From NCBI RefSeq assembly GCF_963662255.1, contig NC_085050.1, forward strand, positions 26,158,631-26,222,630: a stretch of 64,000 nucleotides of DNA, given 5' to 3'. Within the stretch, counting starts at the first letter, position 1; every line of letters starts with the position of its first letter. The translations under genes and the position numbers were made by a program. Below the pieces are notes generated by a model that had not been told where the DNA came from, made no database searches, and was given only the letters and a program-made list of their open reading frames with translations. Below, piece after piece: positions 37,381 through 50,600 of this stretch. Origin of the DNA: Cinclus cinclus. Lineage: Eukaryota > Chordata > Aves > Passeriformes > Cinclidae.

Positions 37381-40300
37381 AAGAGGGGGAAAGAACGAAT
37401 AAAATGAACGACAGAACGAGAAAGAGGGAAAAAGAATGAATGAAATGAATGACAGAACGAGAAAGCAAAAAATGAACGAATGAAAGGAACGACAGAACGA
37501 GAAAGAGGGAAAAAGGACGAATGAAATGAACGACAGAACGAGAAAGAGAAAAATGAACGAATGAAAAGAACGACAGAACGAGAAAGAGGGAAAAAGAACG
37601 AATGAAATGAACGACAGAACGAGAAAGAGAAAAATGAATGAATGAAAAGAACGACAGAACGAGAAAGAGGGAAAAAGAACGAATGAAATGAACGACAGAA
37701 CGAGAAGGAGGGAAAAAGAACGAATGAAATGAAACACAGAACGAGAAAGAGGGAAAAAGAACGAATGAAATGAACGACAGAACGAGAAAGAGAAAAATGA
37801 ACGAATGAAAAGAATGACCGAACGAGAAAGAGGGAAAAAGAACGAATGAAATGAACGACAGAACGAGAAAGAGAAAAATGAACGAATGAAATGAACGACA
37901 GAACGAGAAAGAGGGAAAAAGAACGAATGAAATGAACGACAGAACGAGAAGGAGGGAAAAAGAACGAATGAAATGAAACACAGAAGGAGAAAGAGGGAAA
38001 ACGAAGGAATGAACTGAATGACAGAACGAGAAAGAGAAAAATGAACGAATAAAATGAACGACAGAACGAGAAAGAGGGAAAAAGAACGAATGAAATGAAT
38101 GACAGAACGAGAAAGAGAAAAATGAACGAATGAAAAGAACGACAGAACGAGAAAGAGAAAAATGAACGAATGAAATGAACGACAGAACAAGAAAGAGGGA
38201 AAAAGAACGAATAAAATGAACGACAGAACAAGAAAGAGGGAAAAAGAACGAATAAAATGAACGACAGAACAAGAAAGAGAAAAATGAACGAATGAAATGA
38301 ACGACAGAACGAGAAAGAGGGAAAAGGAACGAATGAAATGAACGACAGAACGAGAAAGCAAAAAATGAACGAATGAAAGGAACGACAGAACGAGAAAGAG
38401 GGAAAAAGAATGAATGAAATGAACGACAGAACGAGAAAGAGAAAAATGAACGAATGAAAAGAACGACAGAACGAGAAAGAGGGAAAAAGAACGAATGAAA
38501 TGAACGACAGAACGAGAAAGAGAAAAATGAACGAATGAAAAGAACGACAGAACGAGAAAGAGGGAAAAAGAACGAATGAAATGAACGACAGAACGAGAAA
38601 GAGAAAAATGAACGAATGAAATGAACGACAGAACGAGAAAGAGGGAAAAAGAACGAATGAAATGAACGACAGAACGAGAAAGAGAAAAATGAACGAATGA
38701 AAAGAACGACCGAACGAGAAAGAGGGAAAAAGAACGAATTAAATGAACGACAGAACGAGAAAGAGAAAAATGAATGAATGAAAAGAACGACAGAACGAGA
38801 AGGAGGGAAAAAGAACGAATGAAATGAACGACAGAACGAGAAAGAGAAAAATGAACGAATGAAAAGAACGACAGAACGAGAAAGAGGGAAAAAGAACGAA
38901 TAAAAAGAAAGACAGAATGAGAAAGAGAGAAATGAACGAATGAAATGAACGACAGAACGAGAAAGAGGAAAAAAGAACGAATGAAATGAAAGACAGAACG
39001 AGAAAGAGAAAAATGAACGAATAAAAAGAACGACAGAACGAGAAAGAGGGAAAAAGAATGAATTAAATGAACGACAGAACGAGAAAGAGGGAAAAATGAA
39101 CGAATGAAATGAACGACAGAACGAGAAAGAGAAAAATGAACGAATGAAAAGAACGACAGAACGAGAAAGCGGGAAAATGAACGAATACAATGAACGACAG
39201 AATGACAAAGAGAGAAATGAACGAATGAAATGAACGACAGAACGAGAAAGGGGAAAAATGAACGAATGAAATGAACGACAGAACGAGAAAGAGAAAAATG
39301 AACGAATGAAATGAACGATAGAACGAGAAAGAGAAAAATGAACGAATGAAAAGAACGACAGAACGAGAAAGCGGGAAAATGAACGAATAAAATGAACGAC
39401 AGAATGAGAAAGAGAAAAATGACCGAATGAAATGAACAACAGAACGAGAAACAGGGAAAATGAACGAATAAAAAGAAAGACAGAATGAGAAAGAGAGAAA
39501 TGAACGAATGAAATGAACGACAGAACGAGAAAGAGGAAAAATGAATGAATGAAATGAACGACAGAACGAGAAAGAGGAAAAATGAACGAATGAAATGAAA
39601 GACAGAACGAGAAAGAGAAAAATGAACGAATAAAAAGAACGACAGAACGAGAAAGAGGGAAAAAGAATGAATGAAATGAACGACAGAACGAGAAAGAGGG
39701 AAAAAGAACGAATAAAATGAACGACAGAACGAGAAAGAGAAAAATGAACGAATGAAAAGAACGACAGAACGAGAAAGCGGGAAAATGAACGAATAAAATG
39801 AACGACAGAATGACAAAGAGAGAAATGAACGAATGAAATGAACGACAGAACGAGAAAGAGGAAAAATGAACGAATGAAATGGACGACAGAACGAGAAAGA
39901 GAAAAATGAACGAATGAAATGAACGACAGAACGAGAAAGAGAAAAATGAAAGAATGAAATGAACGATAGAACGAGAAAGAGAAAAATGAACGAATGAAAA
40001 GAACGACAGAACGAGAAAGCGGGAAAATGAACGAATAAAATGAACGACAGAATGAGAAAGAGAGAAATGAACGAATGAAAGGAACGACAGAACGAGAAAG
40101 AGAAAAATGAACGAATAAAAAGAATGACAGAACGAGAACGAGGGAAAAAGAAAGAATGAAATGAACGACAGAACGAGAAAGAGGGAAAAAGAATGAATAA
40201 AATGAACGACAGAACGAGAAAGAGGAAAAAGAATGAGTGAAATGAACGACAGAACGAGAAAGAGGAAAAATGAACGAATTAAAAGAACGACAGAATGAGA

Positions 40301-42810
40301 AAGAGAAAAAGGAACGAATGAAATGAACGACAGAACGAGAAAGAGGGAAAAAGAACGAATGAAATGAACGACAGAACGAGAAAGAGAAAAATGAACGAAT
40401 AAAATGAAACACAGAACGAGAAAGAGGGAAAAAGAACGAATGAAATGAATGACAGAATGAGAAAGAGAAAAATGAATGAGTGAAACGAATGACAGAACGA
40501 GAAAGAGGGAAAAAGAACGAATGAAATGAATGACAGAACGAGAAAGAGAAAAATGAACGAATGAAATGAACGACAGAACGAGAAAGAGGGAAAAAGAACG
40601 AATAAAATGAATGACAGAACGAGAAAGGGGGAAAAAGAGCGAATGAAATGAACAACAGAACGAGAAAGAGGGAAAATGAACGAATAAAAAGAACGACAGA
40701 ATGAGAAAGAGAGAAATGAACGAATGAAAAGAACGACAGAACGAGAAAGAGGAAAAATGAACGAATGAAATGAACGACAGAACGAGAAAGAGGAAAAAAG
40801 AACGAATGAAATTAACGACAGAACGAGAAAGAGAAAAATGAACGAATAAAAAGAATGACAGAACTAGAAAGAGGGAAAAAGAACGAATGAAATGAACGAC
40901 AGAACGAGAAAGAGGGAAAAAGAACGAATGAAATGAACGACAGAATGAGAAAGAGAGAAAAATGAACGAATGAAAAGAACGACAGAACGAGAAACAGGGA
41001 AAATGAACGAATAAAAAGAACGACAGAATGAGAAAGAGAGAAATGAACGAATGAAATGAACGACAGAACGAGAAAGAGGAAAAAAGAACGAATGAAATGA
41101 AAGACAGAACGAGAAAGAGAAAAATGAACGAATAAAAAGAACGACAGAACGAGAAAGAGGGAAAAAGAATGAATTAAATGAACGACAGAACGAGAAAGAG
41201 GGAAAAAGAACGAATGAAATGAACGACAGAACGAGAAAGAGAAAAATGAACGAATGAAAAGAACGACAGAACGAGAAAGCGGGAAAATGAACGAATACAA
41301 TGAACGACAGAATGACAAAGAGAGAAATGAACGAATGAAATGAACGACAGAACGAGAAAGAGGAAAAATGAACGAATGAAATGAACGACAGAACGAGAAA
41401 GAGAAAAATGAACGAATGAAATGAACGATAGAACGAGAAAGAGAAAAATGAACGAATGAAAAGAACGACAGAACGAGAAAGCGGGAAAATGAACGAATAA
41501 AATGAACGACAGAATGAGAAAGAGAAAAATGACCGAATGAAATGAACAACAGAACGAGAAAGAGGAAAAGAACGAATGAAATGAACGACAGAACGAGAAA
41601 GAGGGAAAAACAATGAATGAAATGAACGACAGAACGAGAAAGAGGGAAAAAGAACGAATAAAATGAACGACAGAACGAGAAAGAGAAAAATGAACGAATG
41701 AAAAGAACGACAGAACGAGAAAGCGGGAAAATGAACGAATAAAATGAACGACAGAATGACAAAAAGAGAAATGAACGAATGAAATGAACGACAGAACGAG
41801 AAAGAGGAAAAATGAACGAATGAAATGGACGACAGAACGAGAAAGAGAAAAATGAACGAATGAAAAGAACGACAGAACGAGAAAGAGGGAAAATGTACGA
41901 ATAAAATGAATGACAGAACGAGAAAGAGAAAAAAGAATGAGTGAAATGAACGACAGAACGAGAAAGAGAAAAATGAACGAATGAAATGAACGACAGAACG
42001 AGAAAGAGAAAAATGAAAGAATGAAATGAACGATAGAACGAGAAAGAGAAAAATGAACGAATGAAAAGAACGACAGAACGAGAAAGCGGGAAAATGAACG
42101 AATAAAATGAACGACAGAATGAGAAAGAGAGAAATGAACGAATGAAAGGAACGACAGAACGAGAAAGAGAAAAATGAACGAATGAAAAGAACAACAGAAT
42201 GAGAAAGAGGGAAAACAAACGAATGAAATGAACGACAGAACGAGAAAGAGAAAAATGAATGAATGAAAAGAACGACAGAACGAGAAAGAGGGAAAAAGAA
42301 CGAATGAAATGAACGATAGAACGAGAAAGAGAAAAATGAACGAATGAAAAGAACGACAGAACGAGAAAGCGGGAAAATGAACGAATAAAATGAACGACAG
42401 AATGAAAAAGAGAGAAATGAACGAATGAAAGGAACGACAGAACGAGAAAGAGAAAAATGAACGAATGAAAAGAACAACAGAATGAGAAAGAGGAAAAACA
42501 AACGAATGAAATGAACGACAGAACGAGAAAGAGAAAAATGAATGAATGAAAAGAACGACAGAACGAGAAAGAGGGAAAAAGAACGAATGAAATGAACGAT
42601 AGAACGAGAAAGAGAAAAATGAACGAATGAAAAGAACGACAGAACGAGAAAGCGGGAAAATGAACGAATAAAATGAACAACAGAATGAGAAAGAGAAAAA
42701 AGAATGAGTGAAATGAACGACAGAACGAGAAAGAGAAAAATGAACGAATGAAATGAACAACAGAACGAGAAAGAGAAAAATGAACGAATGAAATGAACGA
42801 CAGAGCGAGA
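37381..42810 (+). repeat. 5,430-bp higher-order repeat, copy 1
   Basis: Starting with the variant AAGAGGGGGAAAG, this block repeats head-to-tail as 42,811-47,673. Paired landmarks: 37,501 with 42,931, 39,421 with 44,851 and 40,136 with 45,566, all 5,430 apart. Differences are scattered single bases (for example T at 39,545 against C in the copy). It contains two 283-bp heptamers at its right end. The junction with copy 2 is direct, which identifies a tandem duplication of about 134 monomers. Confidence 0.88.
42086..42651 (+). repeat. 283-bp heptamer, two tandem copies (inside copy 1)
   Basis: The variant AAAGCGGGAAAATG recurs with its GCGGG at 42,086, 42,369 and 42,652. The two 283-bp intervals (seven monomers each: four of 40 and three of 41) agree at almost every base. 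I noted GAATGAG against GAATGAA and GAGGG against GAGGA. The interval after 42,652 departs from the pattern. Confidence 0.9.
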
Positions 42811-45800
42811 AAGAGGGGGAAAGAACGAATAAAATGAACGACAGAACGAGAAAGAGGGAAAAAGAATGAATGAAATGAATGACAGAACGAGAAAGCAAAA
42901 AATGAACGAATGAAAGGAACGACAGAACGAGAAAGAGGGAAAAAGGACGAATGAAATGAACGACAGAACGAGAAAGAGAAAAATGAACGAATGAAAAGAA
43001 CGACAGAACGAGAAAGAGGGAAAAAGAACGAATGAAATGAACGACAGAACGAGAAAGAGAAAAATGAATGAATGAAAAGAACGACAGAACGAGAAAGAGG
43101 GAAAAAGAACGAATGAAATGAACGACAGAACGAGAAGGAGGGAAAAAGAACGAATGAAATGAAACACAGAACGAGAAAGAGGGAAAAAGAACGAATGAAA
43201 TGAACGACAGAACGAGAAAGAGAAAAATGAACGAATGAAAAGAATGACCGAACGAGAAAGAGGGAAAAAGAACGAATGAAATGAACGACAGAACGAGAAA
43301 GAGAAAAATGAACGAATGAAATGAACGACAGAACGAGAAAGAGGGAAAAAGAACGAATGAAATGAACGACAGAACGAGAAGGAGGGAAAAAGAACGAATG
43401 AAATGAAACACAGAAGGAGAAAGAGGGAAAACGAAGGAATGAACTGAATGACAGAACGAGAAAGAGAAAAATGAACGAATAAAATGAACGACAGAACGAG
43501 AAAGAGGGAAAAAGAACGAATGAAATGAATGACAGAACGAGAAAGAGAAAAATGAACGAATGAAAAGAACGACAGAACGAGAAAGAGAAAAATGAACGAA
43601 TGAAATGAACGACAGAACAAGAAAGAGGGAAAAAGAACGAATAAAATGAACGACAGAACAAGAAAGAGGGAAAAAGAACGAATAAAATGAACGACAGAAC
43701 AAGAAAGAGAAAAATGAACGAATGAAATGAACGACAGAACGAGAAAGAGGGAAAAGGAACGAATGAAATGAACGACAGAACGAGAAAGCAAAAAATGAAC
43801 GAATGAAAGGAACGACAGAACGAGAAAGAGGGAAAAAGAATGAATGAAATGAACGACAGAACGAGAAAGAGAAAAATGAACGAATGAAAAGAACGACAGA
43901 ACGAGAAAGAGGGAAAAAGAACGAATGAAATGAACGACAGAACGAGAAAGAGAAAAATGAACGAATGAAAAGAACGACAGAACGAGAAAGAGGGAAAAAG
44001 AACGAATGAAATGAACGACAGAACGAGAAAGAGAAAAATGAACGAATGAAATGAACGACAGAACGAGAAAGAGGGAAAAAGAACGAATGAAATGAACGAC
44101 AGAACGAGAAAGAGAAAAATGAACGAATGAAAAGAACGACCGAACGAGAAAGAGGGAAAAAGAACGAATTAAATGAACGACAGAACGAGAAAGAGAAAAA
44201 TGAATGAATGAAAAGAACGACAGAACGAGAAGGAGGGAAAAAGAACGAATGAAATGAACGACAGAACGAGAAAGAGAAAAATGAACGAATGAAAAGAACG
44301 ACAGAACGAGAAAGAGGGAAAAAGAACGAATAAAAAGAAAGACAGAATGAGAAAGAGAGAAATGAACGAATGAAATGAACGACAGAACGAGAAAGAGGAA
44401 AAAAGAACGAATGAAATGAAAGACAGAACGAGAAAGAGAAAAATGAACGAATAAAAAGAACGACAGAACGAGAAAGAGGGAAAAAGAATGAATTAAATGA
44501 ACGACAGAACGAGAAAGAGGGAAAAATGAACGAATGAAATGAACGACAGAACGAGAAAGAGAAAAATGAACGAATGAAAAGAACGACAGAACGAGAAAGC
44601 GGGAAAATGAACGAATACAATGAACGACAGAATGACAAAGAGAGAAATGAACGAATGAAATGAACGACAGAACGAGAAAGGGGAAAAATGAACGAATGAA
44701 ATGAACGACAGAACGAGAAAGAGAAAAATGAACGAATGAAATGAACGATAGAACGAGAAAGAGAAAAATGAACGAATGAAAAGAACGACAGAACGAGAAA
44801 GCGGGAAAATGAACGAATAAAATGAACGACAGAATGAGAAAGAGAAAAATGACCGAATGAAATGAACAACAGAACGAGAAACAGGGAAAATGAACGAATA
44901 AAAAGAAAGACAGAATGAGAAAGAGAGAAATGAACGAATGAAATGAACGACAGAACGAGAAAGAGGAAAAATGAACGAATGAAATGAACGACAGAACGAG
45001 AAAGAGGAAAAATGAACGAATGAAATGAAAGACAGAACGAGAAAGAGAAAAATGAACGAATAAAAAGAACGACAGAACGAGAAAGAGGGAAAAAGAATGA
45101 ATGAAATGAACGACAGAACGAGAAAGAGGGAAAAAGAACGAATAAAATGAACGACAGAACGAGAAAGAGAAAAATGAACGAATGAAAAGAACGACAGAAC
45201 GAGAAAGCGGGAAAATGAACGAATAAAATGAACGACAGAATGACAAAGAGAGAAATGAACGAATGAAATGAACGACAGAACGAGAAAGAGGAAAAATGAA
45301 CGAATGAAATGGACGACAGAACGAGAAAGAGAAAAATGAACGAATGAAATGAACGACAGAACGAGAAAGAGAAAAATGAAAGAATGAAATGAACGATAGA
45401 ACGAGAAAGAGAAAAATGAACGAATGAAAAGAACGACAGAACGAGAAAGCGGGAAAATGAACGAATAAAATGAACGACAGAATGAGAAAGAGAGAAATGA
45501 ACGAATGAAAGGAACGACAGAACGAGAAAGAGAAAAATGAACGAATAAAAAGAATGACAGAACGAGAACGAGGGAAAAAGAAAGAATGAAATGAACGACA
45601 GAACGAGAAAGAGGGAAAAAGAATGAATAAAATGAACGACAGAACGAGAAAGAGGAAAAAGAATGAGTGAAATGAACGACAGAACGAGAAAGAGGAAAAA
45701 TGAACGAATTAAAAGAACGACAGAATGAGAAAGAGAAAAAGGAACGAATGAAATGAACGACAGAACGAGAAAGAGGGAAAAAGAACGAATGAAATGAACG

Positions 45801-47673
45801 ACAGAACGAGAAAGAGAAAAATGAACGAATAAAATGAAACACAGAACGAGAAAGAGGGAAAAAGAACGAATGAAATGAATGACAGAATGAGAAAGAGAAA
45901 AATGAATGAGTGAAACGAATGACAGAACGAGAAAGAGGGAAAAAGAACGAATGAAATGAATGACAGAACGAGAAAGAGAAAAATGAACGAATGAAATGAA
46001 CGACAGAACGAGAAAGAGGGAAAAAGAACGAATAAAATGAATGACAGAACGAGAAAGAGGGAAAAAGAACGAATGAAATGAACGACAGAATGAGAAAGAG
46101 AGAAAAATGAACGAATGAAAAGAACGACAGAACGAGAAACAGGGAAAATGAACGAATAAAAAGAACGACAGAATGAGAAAGAGAGAAATGAACGAATGAA
46201 ATGAACGACAGAACGAGAAAGAGGAAAAAAGAACGAATGAAATGAAAGACAGAACGAGAAAGAGAAAAATGAACGAATAAAAAGAACGACAGAACGAGAA
46301 AGAGGGAAAAGGAATGAATTAAATGAACGACAGAACGAGAAAGAGGGAAAAAGAACGAATGAAATGAACGACAGAACGAGAAAGAGAAAAATGAACGAAT
46401 GAAAAGAACGACAGAACGAGAAAGCGGGAAAATGAACGAATACAATGAACGACAGAATGACAAAGAGAGAAATGAACGAATGAAATGAACGACAGAACGA
46501 GAAAGAGGAAAAATGAACGAATGAAATGAACGACAGAACGAGAAAGAGAAAAATGAACGAATGAAATGAACGATAGAACGAGAAAGAGAAAAATGAACGA
46601 ATGAAAAGAACGACAGAACGAGAAAGCGGGAAAATGAACGAATAAAATGAACGACAGAATGAGAAAGAGAAAAATGACCGAATGAAATGAACAACAGAAC
46701 GAGAAAGAGGAAAAGAACGAATGAAATGAACGACAGAACGAGAAAGAGGGAAAAACAATGAATGAAATGAACGACAGAACGAGAAAGCGGGAAAATGAAC
46801 GAATAAAATGAACGACAGAATGACAAAAAGAGAAATGAACGAATGAAATGAACGACAGAACGAGAAAGAGGAAAAATGAACGAATGAAATGGACGACAGA
46901 ACGAGAAAGAGAAAAATGAACGAATGAAAAGAACGACAGAACGAGAAAGAGGGAAAATGTACGAATAAAATGAACGACAGAATGAGAAAGAGAGAAATGA
47001 ACGAATGAAAGGAACGACAGAACGAGAAAGAGAAAAATGAACGAATGAAAAGAACAACAGAATGAGAAAGAGGAAAAACAAACGAATGAAATGAACGACA
47101 GAACGAGAAAGAGAAAAATGAATGAATGAAAAGAACGACAGAACGAGAAAGAGGGAAAAAGAACGAATGAAATGAACGATAGAACGAGAAAGAGAAAAAT
47201 GAACGAATGAAAAGAACGACAGAACGAGAAAGCGGGAAAATGAACGAATAAAATGAACGACAGAATGAAAAAGAGAGAAATGAACGAATGAAAGGAACGA
47301 CAGAACGAGAAAGAGAAAAATGAACGAATGAAAAGAACAACAGAATGAGAAAGAGGAAAAACAAACGAATGAAATGAACGACAGAACGAGAAAGAGAAAA
47401 ATGAATGAATGAAAAGAACGACAGAACGAGAAAGAGGGAAAAAGAACGAATGAAATGAACGATAGAACGAGAAAGAGAAAAATGAACGAATGAAAAGAAC
47501 GACAGAACGAGAAAGCGGGAAAATGAACGAATAAAATGAACAACAGAATGAGAAAGAGAAAAAAGAATGAGTGAAATGAACGACAGAACGAGAAAGAGAA
47601 AAATGAACGAATGAAATGAACGACAGAACGAGAAAGAGAAAAATGAACGAATGAAATGAACGACAGAGCGAGA
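42811..47673 (+). repeat. 5,430-bp higher-order repeat, copy 2, shortened to 4,863 bp
   Basis: Near-identical to 37,381-42,810 but shorter by 567 bp. The offset to copy 1 falls in steps: 5,430 up to about 46,056, then 5,145 (landmark 40,941 with 46,086), then 5,064 (41,761 with 46,825), then 4,863 (42,369 with 47,232 and 42,801 with 47,664). The losses of 285, 81 and 201 bp equal seven, two and five monomers. Equally, copy 1 could have gained them; direction is not shown by the sequence. Confidence 0.87.
46949..47514 (+). repeat. 283-bp heptamer, two tandem copies (inside copy 2)
   Basis: Counterpart of 42,086-42,651 at offset 4,863. The second copy runs 47,232-47,514. The first copy starts with GAGGG instead of GCGGG and has TGTACG in its first monomer, so its left end was patched from another variant. 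Confidence 0.82.
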
Positions 47674-50600
47674 AAGAGGGAAAAAGAACGAATGAAATGA
47701 AAGACAGAACGAGAAAGAGAAAAATGAACGAATGAAATGAACGACAGAACGAGAAAGAGGAAAAAAGAACGAATGAAATGAACGACAGAACGAGAAAGAG
47801 GAAAAATGAACGAATGAAAAGAACGACAGAATGAGAAAGAGAAAAAGGAACGAATGAAATGAACGACAGAACGAGAAAGAGGGAAAAAGAACGAATGAAA
47901 TGAACGACAGAACGAGAAAGAGAAAAATGAACGAATGAAATGAACGACAGAACGAGAAAGAGAAAAATGAACGAATAAAATGAAACACAGAACGAGAAAG
48001 AGGGAAAAAGACCGAATGAAATGAATGACAGAATGAGAAAGGGAAAAATGAATGAGTGAAATGAACGACAGAACGAGAAAGAGGGAAAAAGAACGAATGA
48101 AATGAATGACAGAACGAGAAAGAGAAAAATGAACGAATGAAATGAACGATAGAACGAGAAAGAGGGAAAAAGAATGAATAAAATGAACGACAGAATGAGA
48201 AATGGGGAAAAAGATCGAATAAAATGAACGACAGAACGAGAAAGAGGGAAAAAGAACGAATAAAATGAAAGACAGAACGAGAAAGAGAAAAATGAACGAA
48301 TAAAAAGAATGACAGAACGAGAAAGAGGGAAAAAGAACGAATAAAATGAACGACAGAACGAGAAAAAGAAAAATGAACGAATGAAATGAACGACAGAACG
48401 AGAAAGAGGGGAAAAGAACGAATGAAATGAACGACAGAACGAGAAAGAGAAAAATGAACGAATGAAATGAACGACAGAACGAGAAAGCGGGAAAAAGAAT
48501 GAATGAATTGAAGGACAGAACGAGAAAGAGAAAAATGAACGAATGAAATGAACGACAGAACGAGAAAGAGGAAAAAAGAACGAATGAAATGAACGACAGA
48601 ACGAGAAACAGGGAAAAGAACGAATGAAATGAACGACAGAACGAGAAAGAGGGAAAAAGAACGAATGTAATGAACGACAGAACGAGAAAGAGGGAAAAAG
48701 AACGAATGAAATGAATGACAGAATGAGAAAGAGAAAAATGAACGAATGAAATGAACGACAGAACGAGAAAGAGGGAAAAATGAACGAATGAAATGAACGA
48801 CAGAACGAGAAAGAGAAAAATGAACGAATGAAATGAACGACAGAACGAGAAAGAGGGAAAAAGAACGAATAAAATGAACGACAGAACGAGAAAGGGGGAA
48901 AAGAACGAATAAAATGAACGACAGAACGAGAAAGAGGGAAAAAGAATGAATAAAATGAACGACAGAACGAGAAAGGGGGAAAAAGAATGAATAAAATGAA
49001 CGACAGAACGAGAAAGAGAAATATGAACGAATGAAATGAACGACAGGACGAGAAAGAGGGAAAAAGAACGAATGAAATGAAAGACAGAACGAGAAAGAGA
49101 AAAATGAACGAATGAAAAGAACGACAGAACGAGAAAGAGGGAAAAAGAACGAAGGAAATGGACGACAGAACGAGAAAGAGAAAAATGAACGAATGAAAAG
49201 AACGACAGAACGAGAAAGAGGGAAAATGTACGAATAAAATGAATGACAGAACGAGAAAGAGAAAAAAGAATGAGTGAAATGAACGACAGAACGAGAAAGA
49301 GAAAAATGAACGAATGAAATGAACGACAGAACGAGAAAGAGAAAAATGAAAGAATGAAATGAACGATAGAACGAGAAAGAGAAAAATGAACGAATGAAAA
49401 GAACGACAGAACGAGAAAGCGGGAAAATGAACGAATAAAATGAACGACAGAATGAGAAAGAGAGAAATGAACGAATGAAAGGAACGACAGAACGAGAAAG
49501 AGAAAAATGAACGAATGAAAAGAACAACAGAATGAGAAAGAGGAAAAACAAACGAATGAAAGGAACGACAGAACGAGAAAGAGAAAAATGAACGAATGAA
49601 AAGAACAACAGAATGAGAAAGAGGAAAAACAAACGAATGAAATGAACGACAGAACGAGAAAGAGAAAAATGAACGAATGAAAAGAACAACAGAATGAGAA
49701 AGAGAAAAAAGAATGAGTGAAATGAACGACAGAACGAGAAAGAGAAAAATGAACGAATGAAATGAACGACAGAACGAGAAAGAGAAAAATGAACGAATGA
49801 AATGAACGACAGAGCAAGAAAGAGGGAAAAAGAACGAATGAAATGAAAGACAGAACGAGAAAGAGAAAAATGAACGAATGAAATGAACGACAGAACGAGA
49901 AAGAGGGAAAAAGAATGAATGAAATGAACGACAGAACGAGAAAGAGAAAAAGAACGAATGAAATGAACGACAGAACGAGAAAGAGGAAAAATGAACGAAT
50001 GAAATGAACGACAGAACGAGAAAGAGGAAAAAAGAACGAATGAAATGAACGACAGAACGAGAAAGAGGAAAAATGAACGAATGAAAAGAACGTCAGAATG
50101 AGAAAGAGAAAAAGGAACGAATGAAATGAACGACAGAACGAGAAAGAGGGAAAAAGAACGAATGAAATGAACGACAGAACGAGAAAGAGAAAAATGAACG
50201 AATGAAATGAACGACAGAACGAGAAAGAGAAAAATGAACGAATAAAATGAAACACAGAACGAGAAAGAGGGAAAAAGAACGAATGAAATGAATGACAGAA
50301 TGAGAAAGAGAAAAATGAATGAGTGAAATGAACGACAGAACGAGAAAGAGGGAAAAAGAACGAATGAAATGAATGACAGAACGAGAAAGAGAAAAATGAA
50401 CGAATGAAATGAACGACAGAACGAGAAAGAGGGAAAAAGAACGAAGGAAATGAACGACAGAATGAGAAATGGGGAAAAAGATCGAATAAAATGAACGACA
50501 GAACGAGAAAGAGGGAAAAAGAACGAATAAAATGAAAGACAGAACGAGAAAGAGAAAAATGAACGAATAAAAAGAATGACAGAACGAGAAAGAGGGAAAA

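Noticed and set aside
37381..47673. Assembly artefact duplicating 5.4 kb
   Set aside because: The copies differ by scattered bases and by several monomer-sized gaps, which argues against a simple duplicated contig. Only spanning long reads can exclude it fully.
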